Of a DNA stretch of 64,000 nt, positions 1 to 8,584 are shown piece by piece. The stretch is from the NCBI RefSeq assembly GCF_034008635.1, contig NZ_CP125378.1, forward strand, positions 6,262,501 to 6,326,500. Direction: 5' to 3'. Position 1 is the stretch's first letter. Each line of letters begins with the position of its first letter. The position numbers were made by a program, and so were the translations under genes. Source of the stretch: Pseudomonas sp. P8_229 (GTDB lineage Bacteria > Pseudomonadota > Gammaproteobacteria > Pseudomonadales > Pseudomonadaceae). The notes under the pieces are model-generated. The model saw only the letters and a program-made list of their open reading frames with translations. It had not been told where the DNA came from and did no database searches.

Positions 1-1
1 C

Positions 2-1069
2 ACCGGCTCCGGCAAACTGTCGCTGTTCACCCGCGCCGAATGGCAAACCCTGGTGCGTGATTTCGGACGCCATCTCACGGCGCAACTGAACCCCGGTGAC
101 CGGGTTGCGAACCTGTTTTTCGTCGGCGACCTATATGCGAGTTTCATCTTCACCCACGACGCCCTGAGCCATGTCGAGACGCCCGTCTGCGAGTTCCCGT
201 TTACCGGAGAGGCCGACAGCGGCGTGCTGGCCGACTCGATCGGTGCCTACCGGATCAACGTACTGGCGGGCGTACCCGCCCAACTGCTGAAGTTCGCCGC
301 CTGGCTTGAGCGTCAGTCACGGACGCTGGAAGGTGTCGAAACGCTGCTCTACGGCGGTGAGAGCCTGTTCCCCGCGCAACTGCAATTGCTCGACCGGGTG
401 TTCCCGAACGCACGCATCGCCTCGATCGGCTATGCCAGCGTCGACGCCGGTCCCATCGGCATCAGTGCCCGCGATTGCGCCCTGGGCGAGCACCGGATGC
501 TGGAAACACACAGTGTGCTGGAGATCATCGATGAAGTGACCGGTGAGGTCATCGAAGAATGCAACCGCAATGGACGGCTGGTCTTGACCAACCTGACGCG
601 GCGCCTGATGCCGGTGATCCGTTACCCTGTCGGCGACCTGGCCTGCTGGCGCGAACCCGCCGGGACGCCGATGCGCAAATTCGCCCTGGCAGGCCGCAGC
701 ATGCACAGCCAGCGTGTGCGGGTGGGCGTATTGAGCCTGGACACGGGTGATATTGCCGATCTGGTGCGAGCCATCGGCAACAGCGACGATTGGCAACTGC
801 TCATCGAACAGCAGGGAAAGAAAGACCTGCTGAGTCTGCGCTGGGTAGCGGGCACGCAAACGTCTGACGTTGCCCTGGCGACCACAAGGCTGCGACGCGC
901 GCTGATTGGCCAATACCCGTTGATCGAGCAGTTGCACGCCGATCATCTGCTGGACCTGCACGTGATCGACTGCGCTAATGACGAACTGGCTTGTCATCCG
1001 CGCTCCGGCAAACGTCAGCGGGTCGTCGACCGGCGCGAATATGGCACCCCGTGCCTGAGGCGAGGATGA
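2..1069 (+). CDS. AMP-dependent ligase, phenylacetate-CoA-ligase-like (5' end outside window)
   Basis: This is the C-terminal part of an adenylate-forming enzyme that would activate a carboxylic acid as its acyl-adenylate; the substrate is unknown. The frame is open from base 2, and its first residues, TGSGKLS, resemble the A3 phosphate-binding loop of the family, so the start codon lies upstream of the window. Further family-type marks are YGGESLFP, the A5-like YASVDAG and the A7-like RYPVGDLA. The usual small C-terminal domain follows. The stop overlaps the next start (ATGA at 1066-1069), so the two genes are translationally coupled and probably act in one pathway. A ligase of the phenylacetate-CoA or phenazine-cluster type fits best; the exact family is inferred from motifs only. 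Confidence 0.75.
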   Translation, partial: TGSGKLSLFTRAEWQTLVRDFGRHLTAQLNPGDRVANLFFVGDLYASFIFTHDALSHVETPVCEFPFTGEADSGVLADSIGAYRINVLAGVPAQLLKFAAWLERQSRTLEGVETLLYGGESLFPAQLQLLDRVFPNARIASIGYASVDAGPIGISARDCALGEHRMLETHSVLEIIDEVTGEVIEECNRNGRLVLTNLTRRLMPVIRYPVGDLACWREPAGTPMRKFALAGRSMHSQRVRVGVLSLDTGDIADLVRAIGNSDDWQLLIEQQGKKDLLSLRWVAGTQTSDVALATTRLRRALIGQYPLIEQLHADHLLDLHVIDCANDELACHPRSGKRQRVVDRREYGTPCLRRG

Positions 1070-1995
1070 TGGATACGGTAATCCTGCGACGCTATCGGAT
1101 CGGCGATGCAGCGGCGGTCAGCTGTCTGTTCCGGAAAATCTACGGCGACCATTACGTGCAACCGCACGTCTATTTGCCCTGCATGATCAGCCAAAACCAC
1201 CGCGATGGCCGCTGGCACTCGATGGTGGCTCTGATGAACGGCGAAATCTGCGGGCACGCCACTTTGTTTCGCCAGGCCGCCAGCCACTCACTGACGGCAG
1301 AACTGGCATTGAGCGTGGTGCACCCGGAAACTCGCGGACAGAACATTGCCACGCAATTGGGCCAGCAGTTGCTGATTCATGCTCAGGCGCTTGATTGCCG
1401 GGGCGTGACCATCAAGCAGGTGACGCAACACCCGTACACACAACGCATGGCCGCCGGTCTCGGCTTTCACAGTTGCGGGTTGTTGCCGGACTACGTGCCC
1501 ACGCCCTTTGGCGGCCCGGGACGCGAGACGATCATTGTCGGCCACTGCTGCATCGACGGCTATCGACGTCCACTGCCGGCGCTGGTCTGGCCAGAAGCTT
1601 GTCGCGAGTTGATGCTGCACCTGGAAACAGCGTTTGGCACCGCAGACAACGCCGCGCCCTGGAAGGGCCCGAAGCTGCATTTCGAACATGCATCGGGGCG
1701 TTATGACATGGTGTTGAAAGTACTCGAGGACGACCTGTTCCAGCAGTTGGAACAACTGCCGACGCAGTGGCTGATTTCGCTCCGGCTCAGGCTCGCCGAG
1801 GGGTTTGCCAGCGCCTTGCACAAACTGGCTGCAGTGGGTTTCGCCTTCACCGGAGTTATCCCCGATGACCGCAGCGAAGGCTGGCTGGCGTTGTTTCATC
1901 GCGGCTATCAGCCATCTGCGCTGACGTTGCACTGCCCGCACATGCAACACCTGCAGGATCAGGCTCGACAGAGCGGTGAAATCAATCCGCAGTAG
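1066..1995 (+). CDS. GNAT-family N-acetyltransferase
   Basis: Predicted acetyltransferase of 309 residues. The N-terminal half carries the GNAT fold: a beta1-alpha1 opening (VILRRYRIGDAAAVS), a central strand ending in LALSVVHPETRGQNIATQLG, which is the acetyl-CoA pyrophosphate loop (R/Q-x-x-G-x-A/G type), and a following helix with the C-terminal strand. The second half (about residues 170-309) is an extra domain without an obvious family. The start at 1066 was chosen because it overlaps the TGA of the upstream ligase; ATG 1069 is an alternative. An in-frame extension to 991 would run far into the ligase gene and has no ribosome binding site. Substrate unknown; coupling suggests it modifies the ligase product or its acceptor. 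Confidence 0.8.
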   Translation: MMDTVILRRYRIGDAAAVSCLFRKIYGDHYVQPHVYLPCMISQNHRDGRWHSMVALMNGEICGHATLFRQAASHSLTAELALSVVHPETRGQNIATQLGQQLLIHAQALDCRGVTIKQVTQHPYTQRMAAGLGFHSCGLLPDYVPTPFGGPGRETIIVGHCCIDGYRRPLPALVWPEACRELMLHLETAFGTADNAAPWKGPKLHFEHASGRYDMVLKVLEDDLFQQLEQLPTQWLISLRLRLAEGFASALHKLAAVGFAFTGVIPDDRSEGWLALFHRGYQPSALTLHCPHMQHLQDQARQSGEINPQ

Positions 1996-2000
1996 ACATG

Positions 2001-2032
2001 AAAACGGCCCGTCCACAGGATGGACGGGCCGT
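2001..2032 (-). terminator. Rho-independent terminator between convergent genes
   Basis: A perfect 12-bp inverted repeat (2004-2015 with 2021-2032, 5-nt loop) lies between the stops of the GNAT gene and the minus-strand gene at 2044. Read on the minus strand the stem is followed by T residues (AAAA at 2001-2004 on the plus strand), so it chiefly serves the minus-strand gene. Confidence 0.85.
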
Positions 2033-2043
2033 AGAGGGTCGGC

Positions 2044-2571
2044 TTATGCCTTGGCTTTGATGCCTTGATCCACAGGTTTGGGCGCGTTGCCTTCACCGTA
2101 GGTTTTCAGGTTCTGCAGCACGTAGATCGCCTTTTTATATTCGGGGATCAGATTCTTGCCGTAAGCGTTGCCATTGAGGCCATTGCTCTGGATAGCGTCG
2201 AGCTGGGTCGCGAAGTACTCCAGCGCGTTGAATTTGGCATCAACGTCTTTGGTCACGCCGAACCGGTCGAACTTGTCGCCAGCATTGAGCAACGTGAACG
2301 AAGTGATCTCGGAGATCAGGCCGCGGCTGCGCAGGAAAACACTCAGATTGCCCAGTTGCTTGACCGAGACGTTCGCCGGATCGAAGCCCTTGATGTTCTT
2401 GCGCAGGCCCTGCTTGTCCATTTCGGCGGTGTTCAGCGCGTTCGGGTCATTACCGACCATGCTCAGCATCTGCTGCACCTTGACGCTCTGATTCACCTGC
2501 TTTTTCGCACCCGTGTTGCGAACCAGCACCCCTGCCTTGCTCTCCCAGCCGCCGACAATGCCGATCGTCAT
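2044..2571 (-). CDS. Hypothetical protein, 175 aa
   Basis: I do not recognise a family. The product is a soluble-looking, mostly helical protein without signal peptide or membrane segment, starting MTIGIVGGWESKAG and ending in a Lys/Pro-rich tail. ATG at 2571 is preferred because AGGGAG lies 9-10 nt upstream on the minus strand; the longer in-frame extension to 2706 has atypical composition. The gene stands alone between a terminator and the divergent chemoreceptor. A conserved Pseudomonas hypothetical is likely; no function can be given from sequence. Confidence 0.7.
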   Translation of the reverse strand: MTIGIVGGWESKAGVLVRNTGAKKQVNQSVKVQQMLSMVGNDPNALNTAEMDKQGLRKNIKGFDPANVSVKQLGNLSVFLRSRGLISEITSFTLLNAGDKFDRFGVTKDVDAKFNALEYFATQLDAIQSNGLNGNAYGKNLIPEYKKAIYVLQNLKTYGEGNAPKPVDQGIKAKA

Positions 2572-2951
2572 GAGAAGACTCCCTGTGAAAAAACCATGAA
2601 ATGTCCTTGCTGGACCACTCGAATGCCGGGAAGTATCTACCGGCCAACTAGTGGCACCAACCCTTTTAGTGCAGTCGCTTACAATTTTTGTACATTCTCG
2701 ATACAAATCGCCACAGATGCGCTATCTCGGGCATTTCTGCTGATTGCGCGAACCTTGTTGAGGGTTTTTGGGGTTCTTGCAAAAGCCGCTCAATTTATTT
2801 GTATCAAGGCCGATACGCACTTTTGGCCTGCCTTGCGCGTTCTTGCACGAAAGTACCTAAAGCTTCCCCGCTCGCCGACGATACGCTGATGTACCCCCGC
2901 CGCTTTCCCCCGACTCCACAATAAAAATTTGCAGCTCAAGGACCGGTATCC
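2572..2951. promoter_or_regulatory. Divergent intergenic region upstream of the unknown gene and the chemoreceptor
   Basis: 380 nt without a credible gene and AT-richer than its surroundings. It must hold the promoters of the minus-strand gene at 2571 and of the chemoreceptor at 2952. A short inverted repeat TTGTA-N9-TACAA (2688-2706) is a possible operator; no clear -35/-10 pair could be assigned. Confidence 0.35.
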
Positions 2952-4943
2952 ATGCCCGCATTCCGCACCATTCAGGCTCGCTACACGCTGTTTCTGGTTC
3001 TGTTCATCCTGCTGCTGTCGGTGTTGACCGTGGTCGGTATCAGCCAACTGGTCGCGCCCAAGCTGCGGCATACCGAAGAGCAAGTCGTGCTCAATCGCAT
3101 CGCCGAAGTCGCCGAGCAGATCCAGGGCGAACTGAACAAAGTGCAGTCACAGCAACGCAGCATCACCCAAACCATTCCCCTGCTCGACAGCGCGGCCATC
3201 GACACGGTGTTGCCGGGACTGGTGGATCAATACGGCGAGCTGAAAGTATTTGGTGGCGGGATCTGGCCATTGCCGGGCCAGCGTGAGGCCGGGCGCAACA
3301 AATTCAGTACCTTCTGGCACCGCGACGCCTCGGGCAAACTGGCGGTGAATACCTTCTGGAACAGCGACGCCGCCCCCAACTACTACGACCAGAGCTGGTA
3401 CAAGGGCGGCATGCAGACCCCGCGCGGCCAGTGCGCCTGGGCCGCGGCCTATAAAGACGACGCGAGTGCCGAGCCGCGCACCAACTGCGCCATGGCGATC
3501 CAGAAAAACGGCGCGGCCTGGGGCGTTTCGACCATCGACGTGACACTGGGCTTCTTCAACGACCTGGTCGCGCGCAAGGAAAAAGACCTGAATGCCGAAA
3601 TGCTGATCGTCGAGGCCGACGGCAAGATCATCAGCAACAGCTCGCGCATCAGTGGCCCGATCGTGCTCAAGAACATCAGCGAACTGGCCGCCGGCTCAAC
3701 CTTCGCCAGCCAGGTCAAGGCCGGCCTGCAGCATCGCGATCAGGCGCAACGCGTCGAGTTCGACAACAACGGCGAGGCCAGCACCTTCTTCATGCGCCCG
3801 ATCGAGGGCACGCCGTGGTTCCTCGCCACCGCCCTGCCGACCAAGATGCTCACCGCCCAGCGCGATGACGTACTCAGCAGCCTGAGCCTGTTGCAGATTC
3901 CACTGGTGATCCTGCTGGTGTTGTTGCAGGCCTATGCAATCCGCCAACTGGTTTCGCGGATGAAAGCGCTGAAAGCCAACATCGACTTGCTGTCCAGCGG
4001 CGATGCCGACCTGACCCGGCGCATCACCATCCGTGCCGAAGATGAACTCGGGGCCATCGGCCATTCGGTCAACACCTTCATTGCCTACCTGCAAAACATG
4101 ATCGGAGAAGTGACCCAGGCCACCGGCGCCATGGCCACCAGCCTCGACGACCTGCAACGGACGTCGGCGCACACCAGCCAGATCCTGCTACGTCATGCTT
4201 CAGAAACCGATCAGACCGTGACGGCCATCACCGAAATGAGCTCGACCGCCGACAGCGTGGCGCAGAACGCCGCTGAAACCGCGGCCTTCACTCAGCGCGC
4301 CAACGAAAACGCCGACCGTTCGCGAGTGGTGGTGGGTGAAGCGACCAACAGTGTGGTGGCCTTGATCGACGAAGTGGCCAGTGCCACCCAGAAAGTCGAG
4401 AACATGCAGCAGGACGCGCAACGCATCACCGAGATTCTCGGGGTGATCGGCGCGATTGCCGGGCAGACCAACCTGTTGGCACTCAACGCCGCCATTGAAG
4501 CGGCCCGCGCGGGTGAACAAGGACGCGGTTTTGCCGTGGTTGCCGATGAAGTGCGCGCCCTCGCCGCCCGTACTCAGGCCAGTACCTCGCAAATCAATGA
4601 AATGTTGATCCGCCTGACCCAAGGCGTGAGTTCCTCGGTCAGCGCCATGGAGAATACTCAGGCCAGCTGCCAGTCCGCCGCCGACGCCACGGCGCGGGTC
4701 AACTCGGGCCTGGACGAAATGGCCGGCTCGGTCAGCCACATCAACAGCCTCAGCACGCAGATTGCCACCGCTGCCGAACAGCAAAGTGCGGTGACCGAAG
4801 AGATCAACCGCAGCATGGTGCAGATCCGCCACATGGTCGAGGAACTGGTGCACAGCGGCCAGGCCAGCGAACTCAACACCCGCCAGTTGCTGGAAGCCAA
4901 CAGCCGGGTCAGCGCGATTATGGGGCGGTTCAAGGTCCGTTGA
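2952..4943 (+). CDS. Methyl-accepting chemotaxis protein with periplasmic Cache-type sensor
   Basis: Transmembrane chemoreceptor of 663 residues that would signal through CheW/CheA. Order: cytoplasmic N-terminus, TM1 (about 11-33), a long periplasmic sensor (about 35-310) of dCache type, TM2 (about 313-335), HAMP, then the MA signalling domain with the hairpin-tip signature [20 protein letters not shown] (about 502-521). The sensor contains [10 protein letters not shown], which resembles the Cache ligand-pocket W-Y motif but lacks the Arg of the known amino-acid-binding motif, so an amino-acid ligand is not supported. There is no C-terminal CheR/CheB pentapeptide. The gene appears monocistronic and is followed by a REPIN. 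The ligand is unknown. Confidence 0.92.
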   Translation: MPAFRTIQARYTLFLVLFILLLSVLTVVGISQLVAPKLRHTEEQVVLNRIAEVAEQIQGELNKVQSQQRSITQTIPLLDSAAIDTVLPGLVDQYGELKVFGGGIWPLPGQREAGRNKFSTFWHRDASGKLAVNTFWNSDAAPNYYDQSWYKGGMQTPRGQCAWAAAYKDDASAEPRTNCAMAIQKNGAAWGVSTIDVTLGFFNDLVARKEKDLNAEMLIVEADGKIISNSSRISGPIVLKNISELAAGSTFASQVKAGLQHRDQAQRVEFDNNGEASTFFMRPIEGTPWFLATALPTKMLTAQRDDVLSSLSLLQIPLVILLVLLQAYAIRQLVSRMKALKANIDLLSSGDADLTRRITIRAEDELGAIGHSVNTFIAYLQNMIGEVTQATGAMATSLDDLQRTSAHTSQILLRHASETDQTVTAITEMSSTADSVAQNAAETAAFTQRANENADRSRVVVGEATNSVVALIDEVASATQKVENMQQDAQRITEILGVIGAIAGQTNLLALNAAIEAARAGEQGRGFAVVADEVRALAARTQASTSQINEMLIRLTQGVSSSVSAMENTQASCQSAADATARVNSGLDEMAGSVSHINSLSTQIATAAEQQSAVTEEINRSMVQIRHMVEELVHSGQASELNTRQLLEANSRVSAIMGRFKVR

Positions 4944-4987
4944 CCCCTGTCTTTCCACATTGATTTTCTGCCCTACAGATAACCAAT

Positions 4988-5068
4988 GTGTGCGAGCCTG
5001 CTCGCGAAAGCCTGGTTTCAGTCGCTGCCTCCAGTGCCTGACCCACTGCCTTCGCGAGCAGGCTCGCT
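4988..5068. repeat. REPIN (paired inverted REP elements)
   Basis: GCGAGCCTGCTCGCGAA on the left and TTCGCGAGCAGGCTCGC on the right form an inverted pair around a short spacer, the usual REPIN layout of fluorescent pseudomonads. It sits directly left of the IS110 element. Confidence 0.85.
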
Positions 5069-5083
5069 TGTATGGTAGGACTT

Positions 5084-5271
5084 GAAGGGAGGAGGAGGGA
5101 CAAGGCTCGATTCTGACTGTTAGCGCAGTACAGACCGTGGGAGATTTCACCCCTCCTCCTTTCACCCAAGCGCCGATAAAGAATGCATCTGGCCTAGACC
5201 GACGATAGGAACAAGCCTGCGCCTCTGGGTGAACCCTTCAAGCGTTCAAACCTTAGCCCGGAGGATTTCTC
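5084..5271 (+). ncRNA. Candidate bridge RNA region in the IS110 left end
   Basis: In IS110 elements studied to date, a noncoding RNA from the long untranslated end bridges target and donor DNA. Here the transposase leader is about 200 nt long and holds a perfect 10-bp inverted repeat (5090-5099 with 5151-5160) around a 51-nt internal region, compatible with a folded RNA. No guide loops were assigned. This is inference from family knowledge plus one visible stem. Confidence 0.3.
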
Positions 5272-6219
5272 ATGGCAATGCCCGTCGTTACCACTCAGTC
5301 GATTATCGGGGTTGATGTCGCCAAGGACGAACTGGTGATTTATCACGCCGAATCAGATCAGCTCGAGACAATCTCCAATACCAAAGCGGCGATCAAGAAA
5401 TGGCTCAAAACCGCTGCCAAGCCAGTGGCAATCGCCATCGAAGCCACCAATATCTATCACCAGGAATTTGCTGATCTGGCGTATGCCGATGGTTGCGTGA
5501 TCTATATGGTTGGCGGTTATGAGCTCAGCCATTACCGCAAAGGTGTGAACGTTCGCGCCAAAACTGATGCGCTGGATGCCCGATTACTGGCCCGTTATCT
5601 GACAAACGAAGGGGACCACTTACGCCCTTGGACACCGCCGTCGCCCTTGTATTGCCGGCTCATCAGTCTTTTCCGGCGTCGTGCGGCTCTGGTCCAGGCT
5701 CGTGTCAGCCTCAAGCAGAGCTGGGAGAATGAGCCATTGCTCAAAACCGCTTTCAAAAATCAGATAAACGCCATGCAAAGACTGGAAATCCTGCTGGAGA
5801 AAACGATCCTGGCGCAGATAGACGAAGCCGGTTTAGGCGCTCAGCTCAAGCGTTGCATGAAGGTAGAAGGCATCGGTACGTTGACCGGCGCCCGCTTGCT
5901 CGCATCCTTTCAGCGTGGGGACTTCAGGAATGCCGACGCTTTCATCGCCTTTCTAGGCCTGGATCTGCGCATATCGGACTCAGGCAAAAAGAAAGGCCGT
6001 CGCTGCCTGACCAAACGAGGCGACTCAGAGGCACGTCGATTGCTGCACAACGCTGCAATGGCGGCGAGCCGGACCTCGGCGTGGAAAGGGTTTTATGAGG
6101 CTTTAAGAGAGCGCGGATTGAGCACTACCCAAGCACTGGTCGCACTAGCCCGCAAGCTTGCCCGGGTGGTATTTGCTCTGTTGAAAAACCAGAGCGAATA
6201 CTCACCTAAAGCCGTTTAG
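5272..6219 (+). CDS. IS110-family transposase
   Basis: Recombinase of 315 residues that would catalyse excision and insertion of the element. The N-terminal RuvC-like DEDD domain shows GVDVAKDEL (first Asp), AIEATNIYH (Glu) and KTDALDARLLARY (the DALD pair); a coiled-coil-like middle follows. The C-terminal Transposase_20 domain (about 195-300) has VEGIGTLTGARLLAS, AFLGLDLRISDSGKKKGRR and a Ser-containing segment where the family's nucleophile lies. GGAGG stands 7-8 nt before the ATG. The frame is intact with all visible catalytic residues, so the element may be active. Codon use is less GC3-biased than in the neighbours, as expected for a mobile gene. Confidence 0.93.
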   Translation: MAMPVVTTQSIIGVDVAKDELVIYHAESDQLETISNTKAAIKKWLKTAAKPVAIAIEATNIYHQEFADLAYADGCVIYMVGGYELSHYRKGVNVRAKTDALDARLLARYLTNEGDHLRPWTPPSPLYCRLISLFRRRAALVQARVSLKQSWENEPLLKTAFKNQINAMQRLEILLEKTILAQIDEAGLGAQLKRCMKVEGIGTLTGARLLASFQRGDFRNADAFIAFLGLDLRISDSGKKKGRRCLTKRGDSEARRLLHNAAMAASRTSAWKGFYEALRERGLSTTQALVALARKLARVVFALLKNQSEYSPKAV

Positions 6220-6414
6220 GGGCTAGGCATGAACCATAGAATCTCCCACAGGGGGACGCCAGATCTGGCCACCTGACAGATTTGTAATGTCTCACTCAGC
6301 AGGCTGTCAGCCTTGATCGACGATCATCCTGCCAGTCTGCCTTGTATCAACTTGAAACACTCCGTTGATGCCGGGCAAGATAATCCGGTCAAAATGGCCG
6401 CCTGAAAATGCCCC

Positions 6415-6511
6415 CCCTGTGGTGAGGGGGTTTATCCCCGATGGGCGCGGAGCGTCCCTTCTTTTCGGGCCCGCTGCGCAGGCCATCGGGGATAAATCCC
6501 CTCGCCACAGG
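6415..6511. repeat. REPIN of the GGGGATTTATCCCC class
   Basis: Inverted pair: CCCTGTGGTGAGGGGGTTTATCC on the left with its near complement ending in CCCCTCGCCACAG on the right. It belongs to a class also present at 18906-18992 and 43695-43822. Together with the IS right end it fills the 332-nt gap before the DUF411 gene; nothing else is visible there. Confidence 0.85.
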
Positions 6512-6551
6512 TGTCCATCAGTGCTTTACCTCCGAGTCGAGACCGCCCCTC

Positions 6552-6998
6552 ATGCGAAATCCTTTGCGACTGGCCGCCCTGAGCGCCCTGCTCCTGTCCT
6601 CCCTGGCCCAGGCTGCCGACCTGATCCCGATCGAAGTCCATCGCGACGCCAACTGCGGCTGCTGCAAAAAATGGATCAGCCACCTCGAAGCCAACGGTTT
6701 CAAAGTCGAAGACCACGTCGAATCCGACATGAGCAGCTTCAAGCAGCAACACGGCGTGCCACCGCGCCTGGGTTCCTGCCATACCGCGCTGATCAACGGC
6801 AAGTTCGTCGAGGGCCATGTGCCGGCTGAGCAAGTGCTGGCCCTGAGCAAACGCGACGACCTGCTGGGCGTGGCCGCACCGGGCATGCCGATGGGTTCTC
6901 CGGGCATGGAAATGGATGGCATGAGCGATGCCTATCAAGTGATCGGCCTGAAAAAGGACGGCACGGACGTGGTGGTGGCGGACTACCCGGCCCACTGA
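6552..6998 (+). CDS. DUF411 periplasmic metal-binding protein
   Basis: Secreted protein of 148 residues with a Sec signal peptide (cleavage about AQA-AD, residue 22). The mature part matches DUF411: CGCCKKW near residues 34-40, then GSCHTALI, where the Cys/His pairs are the likely metal (copper) ligands, and a GHVPAEQV segment. The tail contains a Met-rich stretch (GMPMGSPGMEMDGM) that also suggests copper handling. The start is ATG 6552, because the signal peptide begins there; upstream in-frame sequence is REPIN DNA. The stop overlaps the next ATG (TGATG), so it is coupled to the YqaA-like gene. Confidence 0.85.
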   Translation: MRNPLRLAALSALLLSSLAQAADLIPIEVHRDANCGCCKKWISHLEANGFKVEDHVESDMSSFKQQHGVPPRLGSCHTALINGKFVEGHVPAEQVLALSKRDDLLGVAAPGMPMGSPGMEMDGMSDAYQVIGLKKDGTDVVVADYPAH

Positions 6999-7432
6999 TG
7001 GCCGCCGGTTACGTCGGGCTGTTCGCAGCCGCGTTCGGCGCTGCAACGCTGTTGCCATTGCAATCCGAAGCGCTGCTGGTCGGCCTGATCGCCAGCGACC
7101 GCTACTGGCTGTGGGGGCTGCTGGGCGTGGCGACGCTGGGCAACGTGCTCGGTTCGCTGGTCAATTGGTGGCTGGGACGTGGCCTCGAACGCTTTCAGGG
7201 TCGACGCTGGTTTCCCGTCAGCCGTAAACACATGACCACGGCACGCAAACACTACGAGCGTTATGGGCACTGGTCGCTGCTGCTCAGCTGGCTGCCGGTC
7301 ATTGGCGATCCGCTGACCCTGATCGCCGGTGTCATGCGTGAGCCGCTCGGGCGCTTTCTGTTGATTGTCACCTTCGCCAAGGGCGCGCGTTACGCCGTGG
7401 TGGCGATGTTGACGCTGGGCTGGCTCGATTGA
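6998..7432 (+). CDS. YqaA-family (DedA-like) inner-membrane protein
   Basis: Small integral membrane protein of 144 residues of the YqaA type within the SNARE-associated/DedA superfamily. Membrane segments lie near 5-25 (GLFAAAFGAATLLPLQSEA), 35-57 (LLGVATLGNVLGSLVNWWLG) and 118-140. Family-type features are the Gly/Asn-rich G-N-x-x-G-S-x-x-N-W-x-x-G motif and the loop LPVIGDPLTLIAGVMR. DedA proteins are implicated in lipid flipping and membrane homeostasis; the role of YqaA is not established. It overlaps the DUF411 gene by one base. Confidence 0.82.
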   Translation: MAAGYVGLFAAAFGAATLLPLQSEALLVGLIASDRYWLWGLLGVATLGNVLGSLVNWWLGRGLERFQGRRWFPVSRKHMTTARKHYERYGHWSLLLSWLPVIGDPLTLIAGVMREPLGRFLLIVTFAKGARYAVVAMLTLGWLD

Positions 7433-7518
7433 ACATTCCGCCGTTGCCGTTGCCTGTGGTTAACATCGCCCTAATCCGGACGCTCCAGCATCAGCCGATT
7501 TCAATGGAGTTTGCCCTT

Positions 7519-8571
7519 ATGTCCGTCACGCTAACCCGCTGGCTGCCCGGCCTGTTCCTGACTGCTGCGCTGCCGCTGTTTGCGCATGCTGCCGAACCCA
7601 CTGAAGCGGCGCCCGGCGCAGGCCCCACTTATGGTGCGCAGCTGCAAGGCTTCCAGTACCCCTACACACTCAAGCACTTTGCCTTTCAGTCCCAGGGTAA
7701 ATCCCTGCAGATGGGTTACATGGACGTCGCCGCCCACGGCAAGGCCAACGGCCGCACCGTGGTGCTGATGCACGGCAAGAACTTTTGCGCCGCCACCTGG
7801 GACAGTTCGATCAAGGCCTTGAGCGAGGCTGGATACCGGGTCGTCGCGCCGGATCAGATCGGTTTCTGCACCTCCAGCAAACCCGATCACTATCAATACA
7901 GCTTCCAGCAACTGGCAACCAACACCCAGCAACTGCTCAAGGCGCTGGGCATCCAGAAAGCCACCCTGCTCGGCCACTCCACCGGCGGCATGCTCGCCAC
8001 CCGCTACGCCTTGCTGTTTCCCGATCAGGTCGAACAACTGGCACTGGTCAACCCGATCGGCCTGGAAGACTGGAAGGCCCTCGGCGTGCCGTATCGCACC
8101 GTTGATCAGTGGTATCAGCGCGAACTCAAAGTCACCGCCCAAGGCATTCGCGACTACGAACGCAACACTTATTACGACGGCCGCTGGAAGCCCGAATTCG
8201 ACCGTTGGGTCGACATGCTCGCCGGTCTGAGCAATGGCCCGGGCAAAGCCCAGGTGGCATGGAACTCGGCGCTGATCTACGACATGATCTTCACCCAGCC
8301 GGTGTACTACGAGTTCAAGGACCTGAAGATGCCGACCCTGTTGCTGATCGGTACGTCCGACACCACGGCCATCGGCAAGGACCTCGCCTCTCCAGAGGTC
8401 AAGGCAAAAATCGGCCACTATGATGTGCTCGGCAAGCAGGTCGCCAAGCTGATTCCCCAGTCGACGCTGGTCGAATTCCCCGGCATGGGCCACGCGCCGC
8501 AGATGGAAGAACCGGAGCAATTTCATAAAGCGTTGCTTGGCTGGCTGAACAATACCAATCCCGTTCGTTGA
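7519..8571 (+). CDS. Alpha/beta hydrolase, exported
   Basis: Secreted hydrolase of 350 residues. A signal peptide (TRWLPGLFLTAALPLFAHA) precedes the mature protein. The fold shows the oxyanion region VVLMHGKNF, the nucleophile elbow GHSTGG (Ser), an acidic residue in LIGTSDTTA and the catalytic His in FPGMGHAPQ, so the Ser-Asp-His triad is complete. ATG 7519 is preferred: TGGAG lies about 10 nt upstream and it leaves a normal signal peptide; ATG 7504 would add five residues. The substrate is unknown; an esterase or haloalkane-dehalogenase-like epoxide hydrolase is equally possible. Confidence 0.85.
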   Translation: MSVTLTRWLPGLFLTAALPLFAHAAEPTEAAPGAGPTYGAQLQGFQYPYTLKHFAFQSQGKSLQMGYMDVAAHGKANGRTVVLMHGKNFCAATWDSSIKALSEAGYRVVAPDQIGFCTSSKPDHYQYSFQQLATNTQQLLKALGIQKATLLGHSTGGMLATRYALLFPDQVEQLALVNPIGLEDWKALGVPYRTVDQWYQRELKVTAQGIRDYERNTYYDGRWKPEFDRWVDMLAGLSNGPGKAQVAWNSALIYDMIFTQPVYYEFKDLKMPTLLLIGTSDTTAIGKDLASPEVKAKIGHYDVLGKQVAKLIPQSTLVEFPGMGHAPQMEEPEQFHKALLGWLNNTNPVR

Positions 8572-8584
8572 TGAGGTAAGGCTG

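Larger units (their letters stand above)
5074..6340 (+). mobile_element. IS110-family insertion sequence (ends approximate)
   Basis: A single DEDD-type transposase gene is preceded by about 200 nt of noncoding, structured sequence and followed by about 120 nt. There are no conventional terminal inverted repeats, as is usual for IS110. The 7-mer CTTGTAT occurs just outside both presumed ends (5067-5073 and 6341-6347) and may mark a shared core, but this is short enough to be chance. A short inverted pair GTGGGAGATT / AATCTCCCAC (5138-5147 and 6240-6249) lies within. The exact ends need comparison with an empty site. Confidence 0.6.
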
